Positions 43,978 to 54,925 are shown, counted from the stretch's first letter. The stretch: DNA of 64,000 bases from Klebsiella michiganensis (GCF_002925905.1 NZ_PRDB01000010.1:62001-126000); one strand, 5' to 3'. The notes: generated by a model from the sequence alone, not told the origin. Numbers and translations are program-made.

Positions 43978-45678
43978 TCACGGCGTAGAGGCCGGTAGCC
44001 AGGCGCTGGCGAAATCAAACCAGCCGCGCGCGTTTAGCCGTAGTCCGTTGACCCCCGGCGGCGCGCTGATGCGATAATTATAATTGAACAGCGGCGTCAT
44101 GATGGCATCGTCCATCAGGCTGTTAAAGACGTTGCGCAACGCTTCGCTACGGCTGCGTTCGTCCGGTAAGGCCTGAACGGCATCCAGCGTCGCCTGGAGA
44201 TGCGCATATTGCGCCCCGGTCAGCAAATTAGGCCACAGCACGTCGCAGCGTAGCCACTGCTCCAGCGCATAGACCGGCGCTTCGCCAATCAGGCGGTCGC
44301 CCATCATCAGGTCCGCCTGTGCAAACTGCTGGCAGCCATCCCAGTTTTTCGCATCATGGAAAATAATCGTCAGCTCACAGTCCAGTTCCGCCAGCCGTTG
44401 ACGAAGCCGATCCGCCATAGCGTGTAGCTCTACGGGGAGGTGATAGAGCAGCGTAAGCCGTTCGGGCAGAGGGGTACTATGATTTTCAGGCCACTGCGGA
44501 ATAGACCAGCCCGGCAATACTTCGTTGCTGGGCGCGATCAGATCCTCATCCAGCGGCAGGGTTTCTAACAGGGTGGAGCGATGAATCAGCGAGACCAGCC
44601 TTTGCGCCTGCGCTTTGTTAAGACGAGGGCTCTGGCGCAGCGTCAGATAGCAAAAGCCGAGGCTAATACTGTTGCTGACCTGACGTAGTCTGGTCAGTTC
44701 GTCAGGATCGCCAATGGTTATCTGTACCGGATGACGACAGCTGGTGCCCAGATCCTGCTCGAACAACTGCGGCGTGATCCAGTACTCCACGGCCTGCAGC
44801 AGCGGGTGAGTGAGATGATAGCGCTGATGGTTTTCCAGCCGCACCAGGTCCGCAGTAAATCGCTTCAGGCGAAACGGTCCGCTGCCGATCGCCGGATCGT
44901 CAGGATGCGCCAGCACGCTGCAGTAGCTGGCAAGGCGGAACGGCAGCCAGTAATCGGCGCGATGCAGGGTGATAGTCAGACACTGGGAGTGGGTTACGCT
45001 AATTTCGCTGATACTGGCGAACAGCGTGCGCAGCGCGGGCAGCTGCAGCAGCATCAGGAGCCGCTGCTGCAGCTGTGAGGTTTTAATCGGATCGCCGTTG
45101 TGCCAGAACAGGGTAGAACGAATATAAAAGTGCCAGCGCAGGCCGTCAGGCGACACCTCCCAGTGATGGGCTAAATCGCCTATCGGACAGGTACTCTGCG
45201 CATCAAATCGGGTCAGACCGGAAAATATCTCCCCGGCCAGGTGCTGCTCCGCGCGTCCCGGCATAAAACCCGGGCGCAGCGGCTCCAGCGGACGGTAGTA
45301 AGGAATACGCAGGGTCGGCGTATTGTTCTGCCATTGGCCGCCGAGAAAGGGGGAAAGCAGCGCTTTAAGCTCCACCGGCGCCAGCTGGGCCAGTTCGAGG
45401 GCATTTTGCTGCTGCCCTTTATTCAGCGCCTGCTCCATCATCTCATTGCGCAGCGCTTCCGGCGCTTTATAAAACTGGAGTAGCCCGCGCTTTCCGCGAC
45501 CGGAGCTGGCCTGCCAGCTTAGCCAGCCGGACTCTTGCGCCTGACGTAGCAGGGTTCGAATGTGGCGTTCGCTGCAAAAGCAGCGTTCGGCCAGCTCGCC
45601 GACGGTTACCTGCTGCGGCTCTCCGGCGGAGGGCTGCCAGAGTCGCTGGTACTGATGCAGACGGTTTAATAGCCTCAT
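43978..45678 (-). CDS. ybaE: SgrR-like HTH/solute-binding protein YbaE
   Basis: An uncharacterised protein of 566 residues with an SgrR-type architecture. The N-terminal winged helix (VTVGELAERCFCSERHIRTL, LLRQAQESGWLSWQASSGRG) is followed by a periplasmic-binding-protein-like domain of the SBP_bac_5 (oligopeptide/nickel) class (HWEVSPDGLRWHFYIRSTLF, WHNGDPIKTSQLQQRL). It has no signal peptide, so it is a cytoplasmic regulator that probably senses a small ligand. It matches E. coli YbaE in length and sequence. Start 45678 is by alignment. Confidence 0.93.
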   Translation of the reverse strand: MRLLNRLHQYQRLWQPSAGEPQQVTVGELAERCFCSERHIRTLLRQAQESGWLSWQASSGRGKRGLLQFYKAPEALRNEMMEQALNKGQQQNALELAQLAPVELKALLSPFLGGQWQNNTPTLRIPYYRPLEPLRPGFMPGRAEQHLAGEIFSGLTRFDAQSTCPIGDLAHHWEVSPDGLRWHFYIRSTLFWHNGDPIKTSQLQQRLLMLLQLPALRTLFASISEISVTHSQCLTITLHRADYWLPFRLASYCSVLAHPDDPAIGSGPFRLKRFTADLVRLENHQRYHLTHPLLQAVEYWITPQLFEQDLGTSCRHPVQITIGDPDELTRLRQVSNSISLGFCYLTLRQSPRLNKAQAQRLVSLIHRSTLLETLPLDEDLIAPSNEVLPGWSIPQWPENHSTPLPERLTLLYHLPVELHAMADRLRQRLAELDCELTIIFHDAKNWDGCQQFAQADLMMGDRLIGEAPVYALEQWLRCDVLWPNLLTGAQYAHLQATLDAVQALPDERSRSEALRNVFNSLMDDAIMTPLFNYNYRISAPPGVNGLRLNARGWFDFASAWLPASTP

Positions 45679-45804
45679 CGCTGTGTAATCCTGCGTAGAT
45701 TGGTAAACCCGGAACAATAAAATTTATCTATTCACTATTACTTCCGTATATCTCAGGCAATACTGCAACACAAGCAAAATCCACCACGATTTGGGGAGCA
45801 GAAG

Positions 45805-46623
45805 ATGGCAAGACTGGCTGCATTCGATATGGACGGTACGCTACTGATGCCGGACCATCGTCTGGGAGAAAAAACGCTTTCGACGCTCAAACGTCTGCGC
45901 GATCGCGATATCACCCTGACTTTCGCCACCGGTCGTCATGCTCTGGAAATGCGCCACGTTATCGGCGAGTTCTCTCTGGATGCGTTTTTAATCACCGGCA
46001 ACGGGACGCGCATTCACTCTCTGGAAGGTGAGGAGCTGTATCGCCGCGATCTGGCTCCCGATGTGGCGGAAGAGGTGCTGCACAGCGCCTGGGAAACCAC
46101 GGCCAGTATGCATTTCTTTAACGACGGCGGCTGGTACACCGGGCAGGCGATCCCGGAATTACTGAAAGCGCACGTCTTTAGCGGTTTTCGTTATCAGCTG
46201 TACGATCCAAAGCGAATGCCGGCGCATCAGGTCACTAAAATCTGCTTCTGCGGCGATCATGACGATTTGCGGCGGCTAAGGCTTCAACTGAGTGAAGCGC
46301 TGGGCGGCCGAGCGGATCTCTGTTTTTCGGCGATGGATTGCCTTGAAGTGTTGCCTGGCGGCTGTAACAAAGGCGCGGCGCTGGCGGTATTAAGCCAGCA
46401 TCTGGGGCTGACGATGCAGGATTGTATGGCGTTCGGTGACGCCATGAACGACCTGGAAATGCTCGGCAGCGTCGGGCGCGGCGTGATTATGGGCAATGCG
46501 ATGAATCAGCTGAAAGCGGAACTCCCACATCTACCGGTTATTGGCGACTGCCGTCATCAGGCCGTCTCCCACTTTTTGACTCATTGGCTGGATAATCCCG
46601 ATCTTCCTTATTCCCCCGAATAA
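45805..46623 (+). CDS. cof: HMP-PP phosphatase Cof (HAD family)
   Basis: A Cof-type HAD phosphatase of 272 residues. In E. coli it hydrolyses 4-amino-2-methyl-5-hydroxymethylpyrimidine diphosphate and other sugar phosphates. Motif I is [17 protein letters not shown] near 5-21. Motif II ([14 protein letters not shown]) and the Cof-type cap domain follow. Motif III/IV is [20 protein letters not shown] near 210. A Shine-Dalgarno (gggag) precedes the ATG. The gene is divergent from ybaE. Confidence 0.95.
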   Translation: MARLAAFDMDGTLLMPDHRLGEKTLSTLKRLRDRDITLTFATGRHALEMRHVIGEFSLDAFLITGNGTRIHSLEGEELYRRDLAPDVAEEVLHSAWETTASMHFFNDGGWYTGQAIPELLKAHVFSGFRYQLYDPKRMPAHQVTKICFCGDHDDLRRLRLQLSEALGGRADLCFSAMDCLEVLPGGCNKGAALAVLSQHLGLTMQDCMAFGDAMNDLEMLGSVGRGVIMGNAMNQLKAELPHLPVIGDCRHQAVSHFLTHWLDNPDLPYSPE

Positions 46624-46640
46624 AGAGACCCTGCCAGCAA

Positions 46641-46671
46641 GCCAGATATCCTGTGATATCTGGCTTCTTTT
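46641..46671 (+). terminator. Terminator of cof
   Basis: GCCAGATATC-ctgt-GATATCTGGC followed by TTCTTTTATTTT, ending at the convergent gene's stop codon. Confidence 0.9.
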
Positions 46672-47722
46672 ATTTTGCCTGCAGCATGTCGGCGATTTGT
46701 GCCTGCCATGAGGAGATATCGCCAATATTGGCCGCTACCCACTGCGGGTTGTAGTAGGTTTCCAGATAACGTTCACCGCTGTCGCACAGCAGCGTGACGA
46801 GAGAGCCGGTGCGCCCCTCTTCGCGCATCCGCACGGCCAGCTGCAGTACGCCCCACATGTTGGTGCCGGTGGAGGCGCCGACCTTACGTCCGAGCAGCGT
46901 TTCCAGCCATAGCGCGGTGGCGACGCTGGCGGCATCCGGTACCCGCAGCATCTCATCGACCACGTCGGGAATAAACGACGGTTCGACGCGCGGGCGGCCG
47001 ATGCCCTCAATTTTACTGCCGACCGGGCTGCGCAGGCTGGCGTCGCGGCTCTGCCAGTAGTCCATAAACACCGAGTTTTGTGGGTCAACCACCAGCAGCT
47101 GTGTATCGTAGCCCTGACAGCGAATGTAGCGTCCGATAGTGGCAGAGGTGCCCCCGGTGCCCGCGCTCATCACGATATACGACGGCTGCGGATGCGGCTC
47201 GTGGTTCATCTGACGGAAGATACTGTCGGCGATATTATTGTTTCCCCGCCAGTCGGTCGCCCGTTCGGCATAGGTAAACTGATCCATATAATGGCCGTTC
47301 AGCTCGCGGGCCAGGGTTTCGGAGGCGGCATAGATTTCGCAGGCGCTATCGACGAAGTGGCAGCGGCCGCCGTAGAACTCAATTTGTTCAATTTTACGTT
47401 TTGCCGTACAGGAAGGCATCACGGCGATAAACGGCAGGCCTAAGAGACGGGCGAAGTAGGCTTCAGAGACGGCGGTCGAACCGGAAGAGGATTCGATAAT
47501 CGTTGTCCCTTCTTTAATCCAGCCGTTGCACAGACCATAGAGAAACAGCGAGCGGGCCAGGCGGTGCTTCAGGCTACCGGTTGGATGGGTGCTTTCATCC
47601 TTCAGGTAGAGCTGGATCCCCGGGAACCCCGGAAGCGCCAGACGAATAAGGTGCGTGTCGGCGGAACGCTGATAATCGGCATTAATTTCACTAATCGCGT
47701 GTTTAACCCAGGCGCTGTTCAT
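46670..47722 (-). CDS. cdsH: PLP-dependent L-cysteine desulfhydrase (cysteine synthase family)
   Basis: A pyridoxal-phosphate enzyme of the OASS/cysteine synthase fold with 350 residues. The Schiff-base Lys lies in [17 protein letters not shown] near 42-58. The substrate loop [18 protein letters not shown] is near 90-107 and the phosphate-binding glycines in [17 protein letters not shown] near 190. In Salmonella the neighbour of the DecR/YbaO regulator at this locus was described as the cysteine desulfhydrase CdsH, releasing sulfide from cysteine. I assign the same role by homology and position. The gene is divergent from decR. It is absent from E. coli K-12, which uses another enzyme. Confidence 0.85.
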   Translation of the reverse strand: MNSAWVKHAISEINADYQRSADTHLIRLALPGFPGIQLYLKDESTHPTGSLKHRLARSLFLYGLCNGWIKEGTTIIESSSGSTAVSEAYFARLLGLPFIAVMPSCTAKRKIEQIEFYGGRCHFVDSACEIYAASETLARELNGHYMDQFTYAERATDWRGNNNIADSIFRQMNHEPHPQPSYIVMSAGTGGTSATIGRYIRCQGYDTQLLVVDPQNSVFMDYWQSRDASLRSPVGSKIEGIGRPRVEPSFIPDVVDEMLRVPDAASVATALWLETLLGRKVGASTGTNMWGVLQLAVRMREEGRTGSLVTLLCDSGERYLETYYNPQWVAANIGDISSWQAQIADMLQAK

Positions 47723-47837
47723 CTCAAATTCCTGTTTGTCATTTTGTGCCCAGCTTAGCGGAAATCGAAGGAAAAATTGTTGCCATTTAGCCTTTCAATT
47801 ACAATGAATGGAGTAAATTTTTCTCCCAAGGTGCCCT

Positions 47838-48296
47838 ATGTTAGATAAAATTGACCGTAAGCTGCTTTCTTTACTGCAAACCGACTGCACCCTCTCTTTG
47901 CAGGCGCTGGCCGATGCCGTTAATCTGACCACCACGCCCTGCTGGAAGCGCCTGAAGCGGCTGGAAGATGAAGGTATTCTGCGTGGGCGCGTCGCGCTGC
48001 TGGATGCGGAAAAGGTCGGGCTTGGGCTGACGGCGTTTGTGCTGATTAAGACTCAGCATCACAGTAGCGACTGGTATTGCCGCTTCGTCAGCGAAGTCAC
48101 GCAGATGGCGGAGGTTCTCGGTTTCTGGCGTATGGCGGGGGAGTATGACTACCTGCTGCGGGTCCAGGTGGCGGATATGAAGAACTACGATGATTTTTAT
48201 AAACGCCTGGTTAACAGCGTGCCGGGGCTCTCGGATGTCACTTCGAGTTTTGCCATGGAACAGATAAAATACACCACTGCCTTGCCGATTGATTAA
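47838..48296 (+). CDS. decR: Lrp/AsnC-family regulator DecR
   Basis: DecR (YbaO) is a cysteine-responsive Lrp-family activator of cysteine detoxification. The product has 152 residues, as in E. coli. The HTH is [20 protein letters not shown] then [10 protein letters not shown] near 15-45. The RAM effector domain follows ([20 protein letters not shown] near 96-115). It is divergent from the cysteine desulfhydrase gene with a 115-base shared promoter region. It very likely controls that gene. Confidence 0.95.
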   Translation: MLDKIDRKLLSLLQTDCTLSLQALADAVNLTTTPCWKRLKRLEDEGILRGRVALLDAEKVGLGLTAFVLIKTQHHSSDWYCRFVSEVTQMAEVLGFWRMAGEYDYLLRVQVADMKNYDDFYKRLVNSVPGLSDVTSSFAMEQIKYTTALPID

Positions 48297-48339
48297 CGGC
48301 ATCAGCCGCTACCGAATTACACACTCAGGATTTAACTGC

Positions 48340-50112
48340 TTGCGATTATTTGCCCAACTTAGCTGGTATTTCCGCCGGGAGTGGCGTCGTTACCTCGGCG
48401 CTATTGCTCTGCTGATCGTCATTGCCATTCTGCAACTGGTGCCGCCAAAGGTGGTGGGTATCGTGGTTGACGGCGTAACAAAACAACATTACACCGCGGA
48501 AAAGGTGTGGATGTGGATCGGCCTGCTGGTCGTTATTGCGGTGATGGTCTATCTGCTGCGCTACGTCTGGCGCGTATTGCTTTTCGGCGCCTCTTATCAG
48601 CTGGCCGTCGAACTGCGCGAGGATTTCTATCGCCAGCTCAGCCGCCAGCATCCGGCCTTTTACCTGCGCCATCGTACCGGCGATCTGATCGCTCGCGCCA
48701 CCAACGATGTGGATCGGGTGGTGTTCGCCGCCGGCGAGGGGGTATTAACCCTGGTTGACTCGCTGGTCATGGGCTGCGCGGTGCTGATTGTCATGTCGAC
48801 GCAAATCAGCTGGCAGTTAACTCTGCTGGCGCTACTGCCCATGCCGCTGATGGCGCTGGCGATTAAGCGTAACGGCGATGCATTACACGAACGCTTTCGC
48901 GTCGCGCAGGCGGCCTTCTCCAGCCTCAACGACCGCACCCAGGAGAGCCTGACCAGCATCCGCATGATCAAAGCCTTTGGCCTCGAAGACCGACAGTCGG
49001 CGCTGTTTGCCGCCGACGCCGCGGATACCGGGGCGAAAAACATGCGCGTGGCGCGTATCGACGCCCGCTTTGACCCGACGATTTATATCGCTATCGGGAC
49101 CGCTAACCTGCTGGCCATCGGCGGCGGCAGCTGGATGGTGATTCAGGGCAGCCTGACCCTGGGTCAGCTCACCAGCTTTGTGATGTACCTCGGCCTGATG
49201 ATCTGGCCAATGCTGGCGCTGGCGTGGATGTTTAACATCGTTGAGCGCGGTAGCGCGGCCTATGCGCGCATTCGCACTATGCTGGAGGAGGCGCCGGTGG
49301 TGAACGACGGCAGCGAGCCGACGCCGGAAGGGCGCGGTGCGCTTAGCGTCGCCGTGCGCGAGTTTATCTACCCGCAGGCGAACAAGGCCTCGCTGGAAAA
49401 GGTCAACTTTACGCTCCAGCCCGGGCAGATGCTGGGGATTTGCGGGCCGACCGGCTCCGGCAAGAGCACCATTCTGGCGCTGATTCAGCGTCATTTTGAC
49501 GTCACCGAGGGCGATATCCGCTTCCACGACGTTCCCCTGACCCGGCTACAGCTGGATAGCTGGCGCGCCCGGCTGGCGGTGGTTAATCAGACACCGTTCC
49601 TGTTCTCCGATACCGTCGCCAGCAACATCGCACTCGGTAAACCGGACGCCACGCAGGAGCAAATCGAGCACGTAGCGCGGCTTGCCAGCGTGCATGAGGA
49701 TATCCTGCGCCTGCCGCAGGGGTATAACACCGAAGTCGGCGAGCGCGGCGTGATGCTTTCCGGCGGGCAAAAGCAGCGTATTTCCATCGCCCGCGCGCTG
49801 CTGCTGGAGGCGGAGATCCTGATCCTTGATGATGCGCTGTCGGCGGTGGACGGCAGAACGGAGCACCAGATTTTGCATAACCTGCGGCAGTGGGGAGAGG
49901 GGCGGACGGTGATCATTAGCGCCCATCGCCTGTCGGCGTTGACCGAGGCCAGCGAAATTCTGGTGATGCAGCACGGGCATATTTCCCAGCGCGGTCGCCA
50001 TGAGGCGCTGACGGCGCAGCCGGGGTGGTATCGGGACATGTACCGTTATCAGCAGTTGGAAGCGGCGCTGGATGATGTCCCGCAGGAAGATAAGGAGGTC
50101 GCCGGTGCGTAG
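48340..50112 (+). CDS. mdlA: ABC exporter half-transporter MdlA
   Basis: A heterodimeric type IV ABC exporter subunit with a six-helix domain fused to an ATPase, of unknown substrate. The product is 590 residues when started at TTG 48340 ([20 protein letters not shown]), exactly the E. coli MdlA length; an ATG at 48289 inside decR is less likely. Walker A is [14 protein letters not shown] near 375, the signature [18 protein letters not shown] near 482 and Walker [16 protein letters not shown] near 503. The Asp after the Walker B Asp replaces the usual Glu, suggesting one degenerate ATP site, as in other heterodimeric exporters. Its stop overlaps the mdlB start. Confidence 0.95.
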   Translation: MRLFAQLSWYFRREWRRYLGAIALLIVIAILQLVPPKVVGIVVDGVTKQHYTAEKVWMWIGLLVVIAVMVYLLRYVWRVLLFGASYQLAVELREDFYRQLSRQHPAFYLRHRTGDLIARATNDVDRVVFAAGEGVLTLVDSLVMGCAVLIVMSTQISWQLTLLALLPMPLMALAIKRNGDALHERFRVAQAAFSSLNDRTQESLTSIRMIKAFGLEDRQSALFAADAADTGAKNMRVARIDARFDPTIYIAIGTANLLAIGGGSWMVIQGSLTLGQLTSFVMYLGLMIWPMLALAWMFNIVERGSAAYARIRTMLEEAPVVNDGSEPTPEGRGALSVAVREFIYPQANKASLEKVNFTLQPGQMLGICGPTGSGKSTILALIQRHFDVTEGDIRFHDVPLTRLQLDSWRARLAVVNQTPFLFSDTVASNIALGKPDATQEQIEHVARLASVHEDILRLPQGYNTEVGERGVMLSGGQKQRISIARALLLEAEILILDDALSAVDGRTEHQILHNLRQWGEGRTVIISAHRLSALTEASEILVMQHGHISQRGRHEALTAQPGWYRDMYRYQQLEAALDDVPQEDKEVAGA

Positions 50113-51883
50113 TTTCACTGAACTCTGGCCGACGTTAAAGCGCCTGCTGGCCTACGGCTCCCCGTGGCGTAAACCGCTGATGATAGCGGTTGCCATGATG
50201 TGGGTTGCGGCGGTGGCGGAAGTCAGCGGCCCGCTGCTGATCAGCTACTTTATCGACAATATGGTGGCGAAGCACTCGCTGCCGTTGAAGCTGGTCTGCG
50301 GTCTCGCCGTGGCCTATATCGGCCTGCAACTTCTTGCCGCTGGCCTGCATTATTGCCAGGCGCTGCTGTTTAATCGCGCGGCGGTCGGCGTGGTGCAGCA
50401 GCTGCGCAGCGATGTGATGGACGCCGCGCTGCGTCAGCCGCTCAGCGAGTTTGATACGCAGCCGGTCGGGCAGCTCATCTCGCGGGTTACCAACGATACC
50501 GAAGTGATTCGCGATCTCTACGTGACCGTGGTGGCGACCGTGCTACGAAGCGCCGCTTTGATTGGCGCGATGCTGGTGGCGATGTTCAGCCTTGACTGGC
50601 GGATGGCGCTGGTGGCTATCGCTATTTTCCCGGCGGTGCTGATCGTGATGATGATTTATCAGCGCTACAGCACGCCCATCGTCAGGCGGGTTCGCGCCTG
50701 GCTGGCGGACATCAACGACGGTTTTAATGAAGTGATTAACGGCATGGGCGTCATCCAGCAGTTCCGCCAGCAGGCGCGGTTCGGCGAGCGGATGCGCGAG
50801 GCCAGCTACGCCCACTATCTGGCGCGTATGCAAACCCTGCGTCTTGATGGCTTCCTGCTGCGCCCACTGCTGAGCCTGTTCTCTTCATTAATTCTCTGCG
50901 GCCTGCTGATGCTGTTTGGTTTCAGCAGCAGCGGAACGATCGAAGTCGGGGTGCTATACGCCTTTATTAGCTATCTTGGGCGACTGAACGAGCCGCTGAT
51001 CGAGCTGACCACCCAGCAGTCAATGCTGCAGCAGGCGGTCGTGGCGGGCGAGCGCGTCTTCGAGCTCATGGACAAACCGCGTCAGGCGTGGGGTGAAGAT
51101 AGCGAGCCGCTGCGCAGCGGGGCGATGAGTATCGATCATGTCTCTTTTGCCTACCGCGACGATAGCCTGGTGTTGCAGGATATTAATCTCGATATCCCGT
51201 CCCGCAGCTTTGTGGCGCTGGTTGGTCATACCGGGAGCGGTAAAAGCACCCTGGCCAGCCTGATGATGGGCTACTACCCGTTAACCCAGGGAGAGATTCG
51301 CATCGACGGTCGTCCGCTTTCTTCCTTAAGCCACAGCGCGCTGCGTCAGGGGATTGCGATGGTGCAGCAGGATCCGGTGGTGCTGGCTGACACCTTCTAT
51401 GCCAACGTCACCCTCGGTCGCGACATCAGCGAAGAGCAGGTGTGGGAAGCGCTGGAAGCGGTACAGCTGGCGGCGCTGGCCCGTGAAATGGAAAACGGTA
51501 TTTATACGCTGCTGGGCGAGCAGGGGAATAATCTCTCCGTTGGCCAGAAACAGCTGCTGGCGCTGGCGCGGGTGCTGGTCGATACGCCGCAGGTGCTGAT
51601 ACTTGATGAGGCGACGGCCAATATCGATTCCGGTACCGAGCAGGCGATTCAGCAGGCTCTGGCTCGGGTGCGCGAGCACACCACGCTGGTGGTGATTGCG
51701 CACCGCTTATCGACCATCGTCGAGGCCGATACGATCCTGGTACTGCACCGCGGTCAGGCCGTTGAGCGCGGAAGTCACCAGCAGCTGCTGGCGGCCAGAG
51801 GCCGCTACTGGCAGATGTATCAGCTGCAGCTGGCTGGCGAAGAGCTGGCGGCCAGCGCGCAGGAAGAGTCGCTTATCGCCTGA
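50105..51883 (+). CDS. mdlB: ABC exporter half-transporter MdlB
   Basis: Partner of MdlA, 592 residues from GTG 50105, which overlaps the mdlA stop by eight bases. It has six predicted helices ([20 protein letters not shown], then [11 protein letters not shown], at the start), Walker [15 protein letters not shown] near 379, the signature [15 protein letters not shown] near 478 (Val in place of Gly in LSGGQ) and Walker [15 protein letters not shown] near 500 with the catalytic Glu. The asymmetric pair of ATP sites fits a heterodimer. Confidence 0.95.
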   Translation: MRSFTELWPTLKRLLAYGSPWRKPLMIAVAMMWVAAVAEVSGPLLISYFIDNMVAKHSLPLKLVCGLAVAYIGLQLLAAGLHYCQALLFNRAAVGVVQQLRSDVMDAALRQPLSEFDTQPVGQLISRVTNDTEVIRDLYVTVVATVLRSAALIGAMLVAMFSLDWRMALVAIAIFPAVLIVMMIYQRYSTPIVRRVRAWLADINDGFNEVINGMGVIQQFRQQARFGERMREASYAHYLARMQTLRLDGFLLRPLLSLFSSLILCGLLMLFGFSSSGTIEVGVLYAFISYLGRLNEPLIELTTQQSMLQQAVVAGERVFELMDKPRQAWGEDSEPLRSGAMSIDHVSFAYRDDSLVLQDINLDIPSRSFVALVGHTGSGKSTLASLMMGYYPLTQGEIRIDGRPLSSLSHSALRQGIAMVQQDPVVLADTFYANVTLGRDISEEQVWEALEAVQLAALAREMENGIYTLLGEQGNNLSVGQKQLLALARVLVDTPQVLILDEATANIDSGTEQAIQQALARVREHTTLVVIAHRLSTIVEADTILVLHRGQAVERGSHQQLLAARGRYWQMYQLQLAGEELAASAQEESLIA

Positions 51884-51912
51884 TGCACCATAAACAGGCA
51901 GCGGCGCCGCCG

Positions 51913-51962
51913 CGGCCTGAGGTGGTGCAAAATCGTCACAAGCTGCGCACTGAAATGGTGCA
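51913..51962 (+). promoter_or_regulatory. Two NtrC-type enhancer sites upstream of glnK
   Basis: cGCACTgaaatGGTGCA at 51946-51962 fits the NtrC consensus TGCACY-N5-GGTGCA at all but the first base. A weaker copy with an intact GGTGCA half lies at 51913-51929, 33 bases (about three helical turns) away. They stand about 110-150 bases upstream of the sigma-54 promoter. Confidence 0.7.
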
Positions 51963-52023
51963 GTTTCAGGCAAAAGAGGCATTTTGCCGCTTCGTTTCCG
52001 CCGAATTATTCTCCTTCCTCCTC

Positions 52024-52050
52024 AAAAAGGGCCGCCTGGCGGTCCTTTTT
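52024..52050 (+). terminator. Terminator of mdlAB
   Basis: AAAAAGG-gCCGCC-tg-GCGGt-CCTTTTT, immediately before the glnK promoter. Confidence 0.85.
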
Positions 52051-52056
52051 CATTTC

Positions 52057-52072
52057 TGGCATAGCCCTTGCT
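52057..52072 (+). promoter_or_regulatory. Sigma-54 promoter of glnK-amtB
   Basis: TGGCATAGCCCTTGCT matches the -24/-12 consensus TGGCAC-N5-TTGCW with one mismatch and correct GG-GC spacing. Nitrogen limitation would activate it through NtrC. Confidence 0.85.
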
Positions 52073-52126
52073 TTATTAGAGACGTGTTAGCTGCGGCCAT
52101 TACCGAATTCTGACTGGAGGGGACTT

Positions 52127-52465
52127 ATGAAGCTGGTTACCGTGGTAATCAAACCATTCAAACTGGAAGACGTGCGTGAAGCATTATCTTCAATGGGTAT
52201 TCAGGGCCTGACGGTCACTGAAGTTAAAGGGTTCGGCCGTCAGAAAGGCCACGCGGAGCTCTATCGCGGCGCGGAATATAGCGTCAATTTTCTGCCGAAA
52301 GTGAAGATTGACGTCGCGATTGCCGACGATCAGCTGGACGAAGTCGTCGATGTCATCAGTAAAGCGGCTTACACCGGAAAGATTGGCGACGGCAAAATCT
52401 TTGTCGCCGAGCTGCAGCGCGTGATTCGCATCCGTACCGGCGAATCAGACGAAGCGGCACTGTAA
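52127..52465 (+). CDS. glnK: Nitrogen regulatory PII protein GlnK
   Basis: A trimeric PII protein that reports nitrogen status and plugs the ammonium channel AmtB when nitrogen is sufficient. It has 112 residues. The uridylylated Tyr51 lies in the T-loop RGAEYSVNFLPKVK. The A-block and the C-terminal FVAELQRVIRIRTGE are typical. A strong Shine-Dalgarno (ggagggg) precedes the ATG. It is co-transcribed with amtB, 33 bases downstream. Confidence 0.98.
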   Translation: MKLVTVVIKPFKLEDVREALSSMGIQGLTVTEVKGFGRQKGHAELYRGAEYSVNFLPKVKIDVAIADDQLDEVVDVISKAAYTGKIGDGKIFVAELQRVIRIRTGESDEAAL

Positions 52466-52498
52466 CTTTCAGACCACACAGTGATGGGGAACGAAACA

Positions 52499-53785
52499 AT
52501 GAAGATAGCAACAATGAAAACAGGTCTGGGAGCGTTGGCTCTTCTTCCGGGGCTGGCGATGGCCGCACCGGCGGTCGCGGACAAAGCCGACAACGCTTTT
52601 ATGATGATTTGCACCGCGCTGGTGCTGTTTATGACGATTCCGGGCATCGCGCTGTTCTACGGCGGGCTGATCCGCGGTAAAAACGTTCTCTCCATGCTGA
52701 CGCAGGTCATCGTGACGTTTGCGCTGGTCTGCGTACTGTGGGTGGTTTATGGCTACACGCTGGCCTTCGGCGCTGGCGGCAGCTTCTTCGGCAACTTCGA
52801 CTGGGTACTGCTGAAAAATATTGAACTGAAAGCGCTGATGGGGAGCTTCTATCAGTACATCCACGTTGCTTTCCAGGGCTCCTTTGCCTGTATTACCGTT
52901 GGCCTGATCGTCGGTGCGCTGGCGGAACGTATTCGCTTCTCGGCGGTACTGATATTCGTTGTGGTATGGATGACGCTCTCTTATGTGCCGATTGCGCACA
53001 TGGTATGGGGCGGCGGTCTGTTGGCTACGCACGGCGCGCTTGATTTCGCCGGCGGTACGGTTGTTCACATCAACGCCGCGGTCGCGGGGCTGGTGGGCGC
53101 CTACATGATGGGCAAACGCGTCGGCTTTGGTAAAGAAGCGTTCAAACCGCATAACCTGCCGATGGTTTTCACCGGCACCGCCATCCTCTACGTTGGCTGG
53201 TTCGGCTTTAACGCCGGTTCAGCAAGCGCGGCGAACGAAATTGCCGGTCTGGCGTTCGTTAACACCGTGGTTGCAACGGCGGCGGCTATCCTGGCATGGA
53301 CCTTCGGCGAGTGGGCCACCCGCGGCAAGCCGTCACTGCTGGGCGCCTGTTCAGGGGCGATTGCCGGTCTGGTCGGCATCACTCCGGCCTGTGGCTACAT
53401 TGGCGTCGGCGGCTCGCTGATTGTGGGTATCGCTGCGGGCCTTGCGGGTCTGTGGGGCGTCACCGTTCTGAAACGCTGGCTGCGCGTTGATGACCCGTGC
53501 GATGTGTTTGGCGTCCACGGCGTCTGCGGTATCGTAGGTTGCATCCTGACCGGTATCTTCGCCGCGACTTCTCTGGGCGGTGTGGGCTACGCTGAAGGCG
53601 TCACCATGGGCCATCAGGTTCTGGTACAGCTGGAAAGCATCGGTATCACCATCGTCTGGTCCGGCGTCGTCGCCTTTATCGGTTACAAGGTTGCCGATAT
53701 GACCGTTGGCCTGCGCGTACCGGAAGATCAAGAGCGTGAAGGGCTGGACGTAAACAGCCACGGCGAAAACGCCTACAACGCCTGA
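52499..53785 (+). CDS. amtB: Ammonium transporter AmtB
   Basis: A trimeric inner-membrane ammonium channel. The product has 428 residues, as in E. coli. A cleavable signal peptide (TGLGALALLPGLAMAAPAVA) precedes eleven helices. The twin-His pore residues are in FAGGTVVHINAAVAGL near 190 and DVFGVHGVCGIVGC near 340. The selectivity region IYQYIHV-type FYQYIHVAFQGSFACITVG is also present. The C-terminal tail ends GLDVNSHGENAYNA. The ATG at 52499 is chosen by alignment; six codons upstream are open. Confidence 0.98.
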   Translation: MKIATMKTGLGALALLPGLAMAAPAVADKADNAFMMICTALVLFMTIPGIALFYGGLIRGKNVLSMLTQVIVTFALVCVLWVVYGYTLAFGAGGSFFGNFDWVLLKNIELKALMGSFYQYIHVAFQGSFACITVGLIVGALAERIRFSAVLIFVVVWMTLSYVPIAHMVWGGGLLATHGALDFAGGTVVHINAAVAGLVGAYMMGKRVGFGKEAFKPHNLPMVFTGTAILYVGWFGFNAGSASAANEIAGLAFVNTVVATAAAILAWTFGEWATRGKPSLLGACSGAIAGLVGITPACGYIGVGGSLIVGIAAGLAGLWGVTVLKRWLRVDDPCDVFGVHGVCGIVGCILTGIFAATSLGGVGYAEGVTMGHQVLVQLESIGITIVWSGVVAFIGYKVADMTVGLRVPEDQEREGLDVNSHGENAYNA

Positions 53786-53809
53786 TAAAACGAGTTATCT
53801 CCTGAAGCT

Positions 53810-53844
53810 GCAGAGCCTCCCCTCGGGGAGGCTCTGCTTTTTTA
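53810..53844. terminator. Terminator between amtB and tesB
   Basis: GCAGAGCCTCCCC-tc-GGGGAGGCTCTGC followed by six Ts that run into the tesB stop codon. It serves the amtB transcript and possibly the convergent tesB. Confidence 0.92.
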
Positions 53845-54705
53845 TGCGTTGCGATTACGCATGACGCCTTCCTGCACCGTGGAAGCCACCAGCGTACCGT
53901 CCTGAGTGTAGAACTCGCCGCGGACAAAACCGCGCGCGCTGGAGGCGGAGGTGCTCTCAACGCTGTACAGCAGCCAGTCGTTGATGTTGAACGGGCGGTG
54001 GAACCACATTGAGTGATCGATGGTGGCAACCTGCATACCCGGCTCCAGAAAACCGACGCCGTGAGGCTGCAGGGCAACGGGCAGGAAGTTAAAATCCGAA
54101 GCGTAGCCCAGCAGAGACTGATGGGTGCGGAGATCTTCCGGCACTGCGCCGTTGGCGCGGATCCAGACCTGACGCGTTGGTTCTGCAACGTGTCCTTTCA
54201 GAGGGTTATGGAATTCGACCGGGCGAATCTCCAGCGGTTTATCGCAGAGAAATTTCTCTTTGACCTGCGGCGGCAGCAGGTGGGCCAGCTTGCGGGCAAT
54301 ATCCGTTTCGGAGGGAAGCGCGTCCGGAGCGGGTGCCGCTGGCATAGTTTTCTGATGTTCATAGCCGGGTTCTGGCGCCTGGAAAGAGGCGGTCATATAG
54401 AAAATGGGCTTCCCGTTTTGAATCGCCGCCACCCGGCGGGCGCTGAAGCTATTGCCATCGCGCAGGACTTCAACATCATAGATGATAGGTTTCAGGCTAT
54501 CGCCGGGACGCAGGAAGTAGCTGTGAAACGAGTGAATCAGGCGTTCTGAGGGCACCGTCTCTTTTGCCGCATACAGCGCCTGACCCACTACCTGGCCGCC
54601 AAAGACCTGTCGCAATCCCAGATCTTCGCTCTGTCCGCGGAACAATCCCTCTTCAATTTTTTCCAGATTTAACAATGCCAGCAAATGGGTTAGTGCCTGA
54701 CTCAT
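53842..54705 (-). CDS. tesB: Acyl-CoA thioesterase II
   Basis: TesB hydrolyses medium- and long-chain acyl-CoAs in the cytosol. The double-hotdog product has 287 residues. N-terminal [20 protein letters not shown] then [13 protein letters not shown] is typical. The C-terminal catalytic region includes Asp in [20 protein letters not shown] near 204, with [10 protein letters not shown] and TVQEGVMR supplying the Thr and Gln of the triad. Start [12 protein letters not shown] at 54705 is by alignment. Confidence 0.97.
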   Translation of the reverse strand: MSQALTHLLALLNLEKIEEGLFRGQSEDLGLRQVFGGQVVGQALYAAKETVPSERLIHSFHSYFLRPGDSLKPIIYDVEVLRDGNSFSARRVAAIQNGKPIFYMTASFQAPEPGYEHQKTMPAAPAPDALPSETDIARKLAHLLPPQVKEKFLCDKPLEIRPVEFHNPLKGHVAEPTRQVWIRANGAVPEDLRTHQSLLGYASDFNFLPVALQPHGVGFLEPGMQVATIDHSMWFHRPFNINDWLLYSVESTSASSARGFVRGEFYTQDGTLVASTVQEGVMRNRNA

Positions 54706-54925
54706 AGTTATCCTCAATCAATGATGACTGCCTGGCGCAGCGCGTTATTGAGGCAAAGTATAACCTGGAATCGCAAGTGGTCCGATGGGTTCAATAATCT
54801 GAATATGGGCTCTTTTCCAGGAAGAGATCTGAGATCTGTGCCACACTTATTCACGATACTAATGTCCTGTCCCCGATTGTGGCTGGATGTACTCCTGTTA
54901 AAGAAGGGATGAAAAGGAGAAAAGA

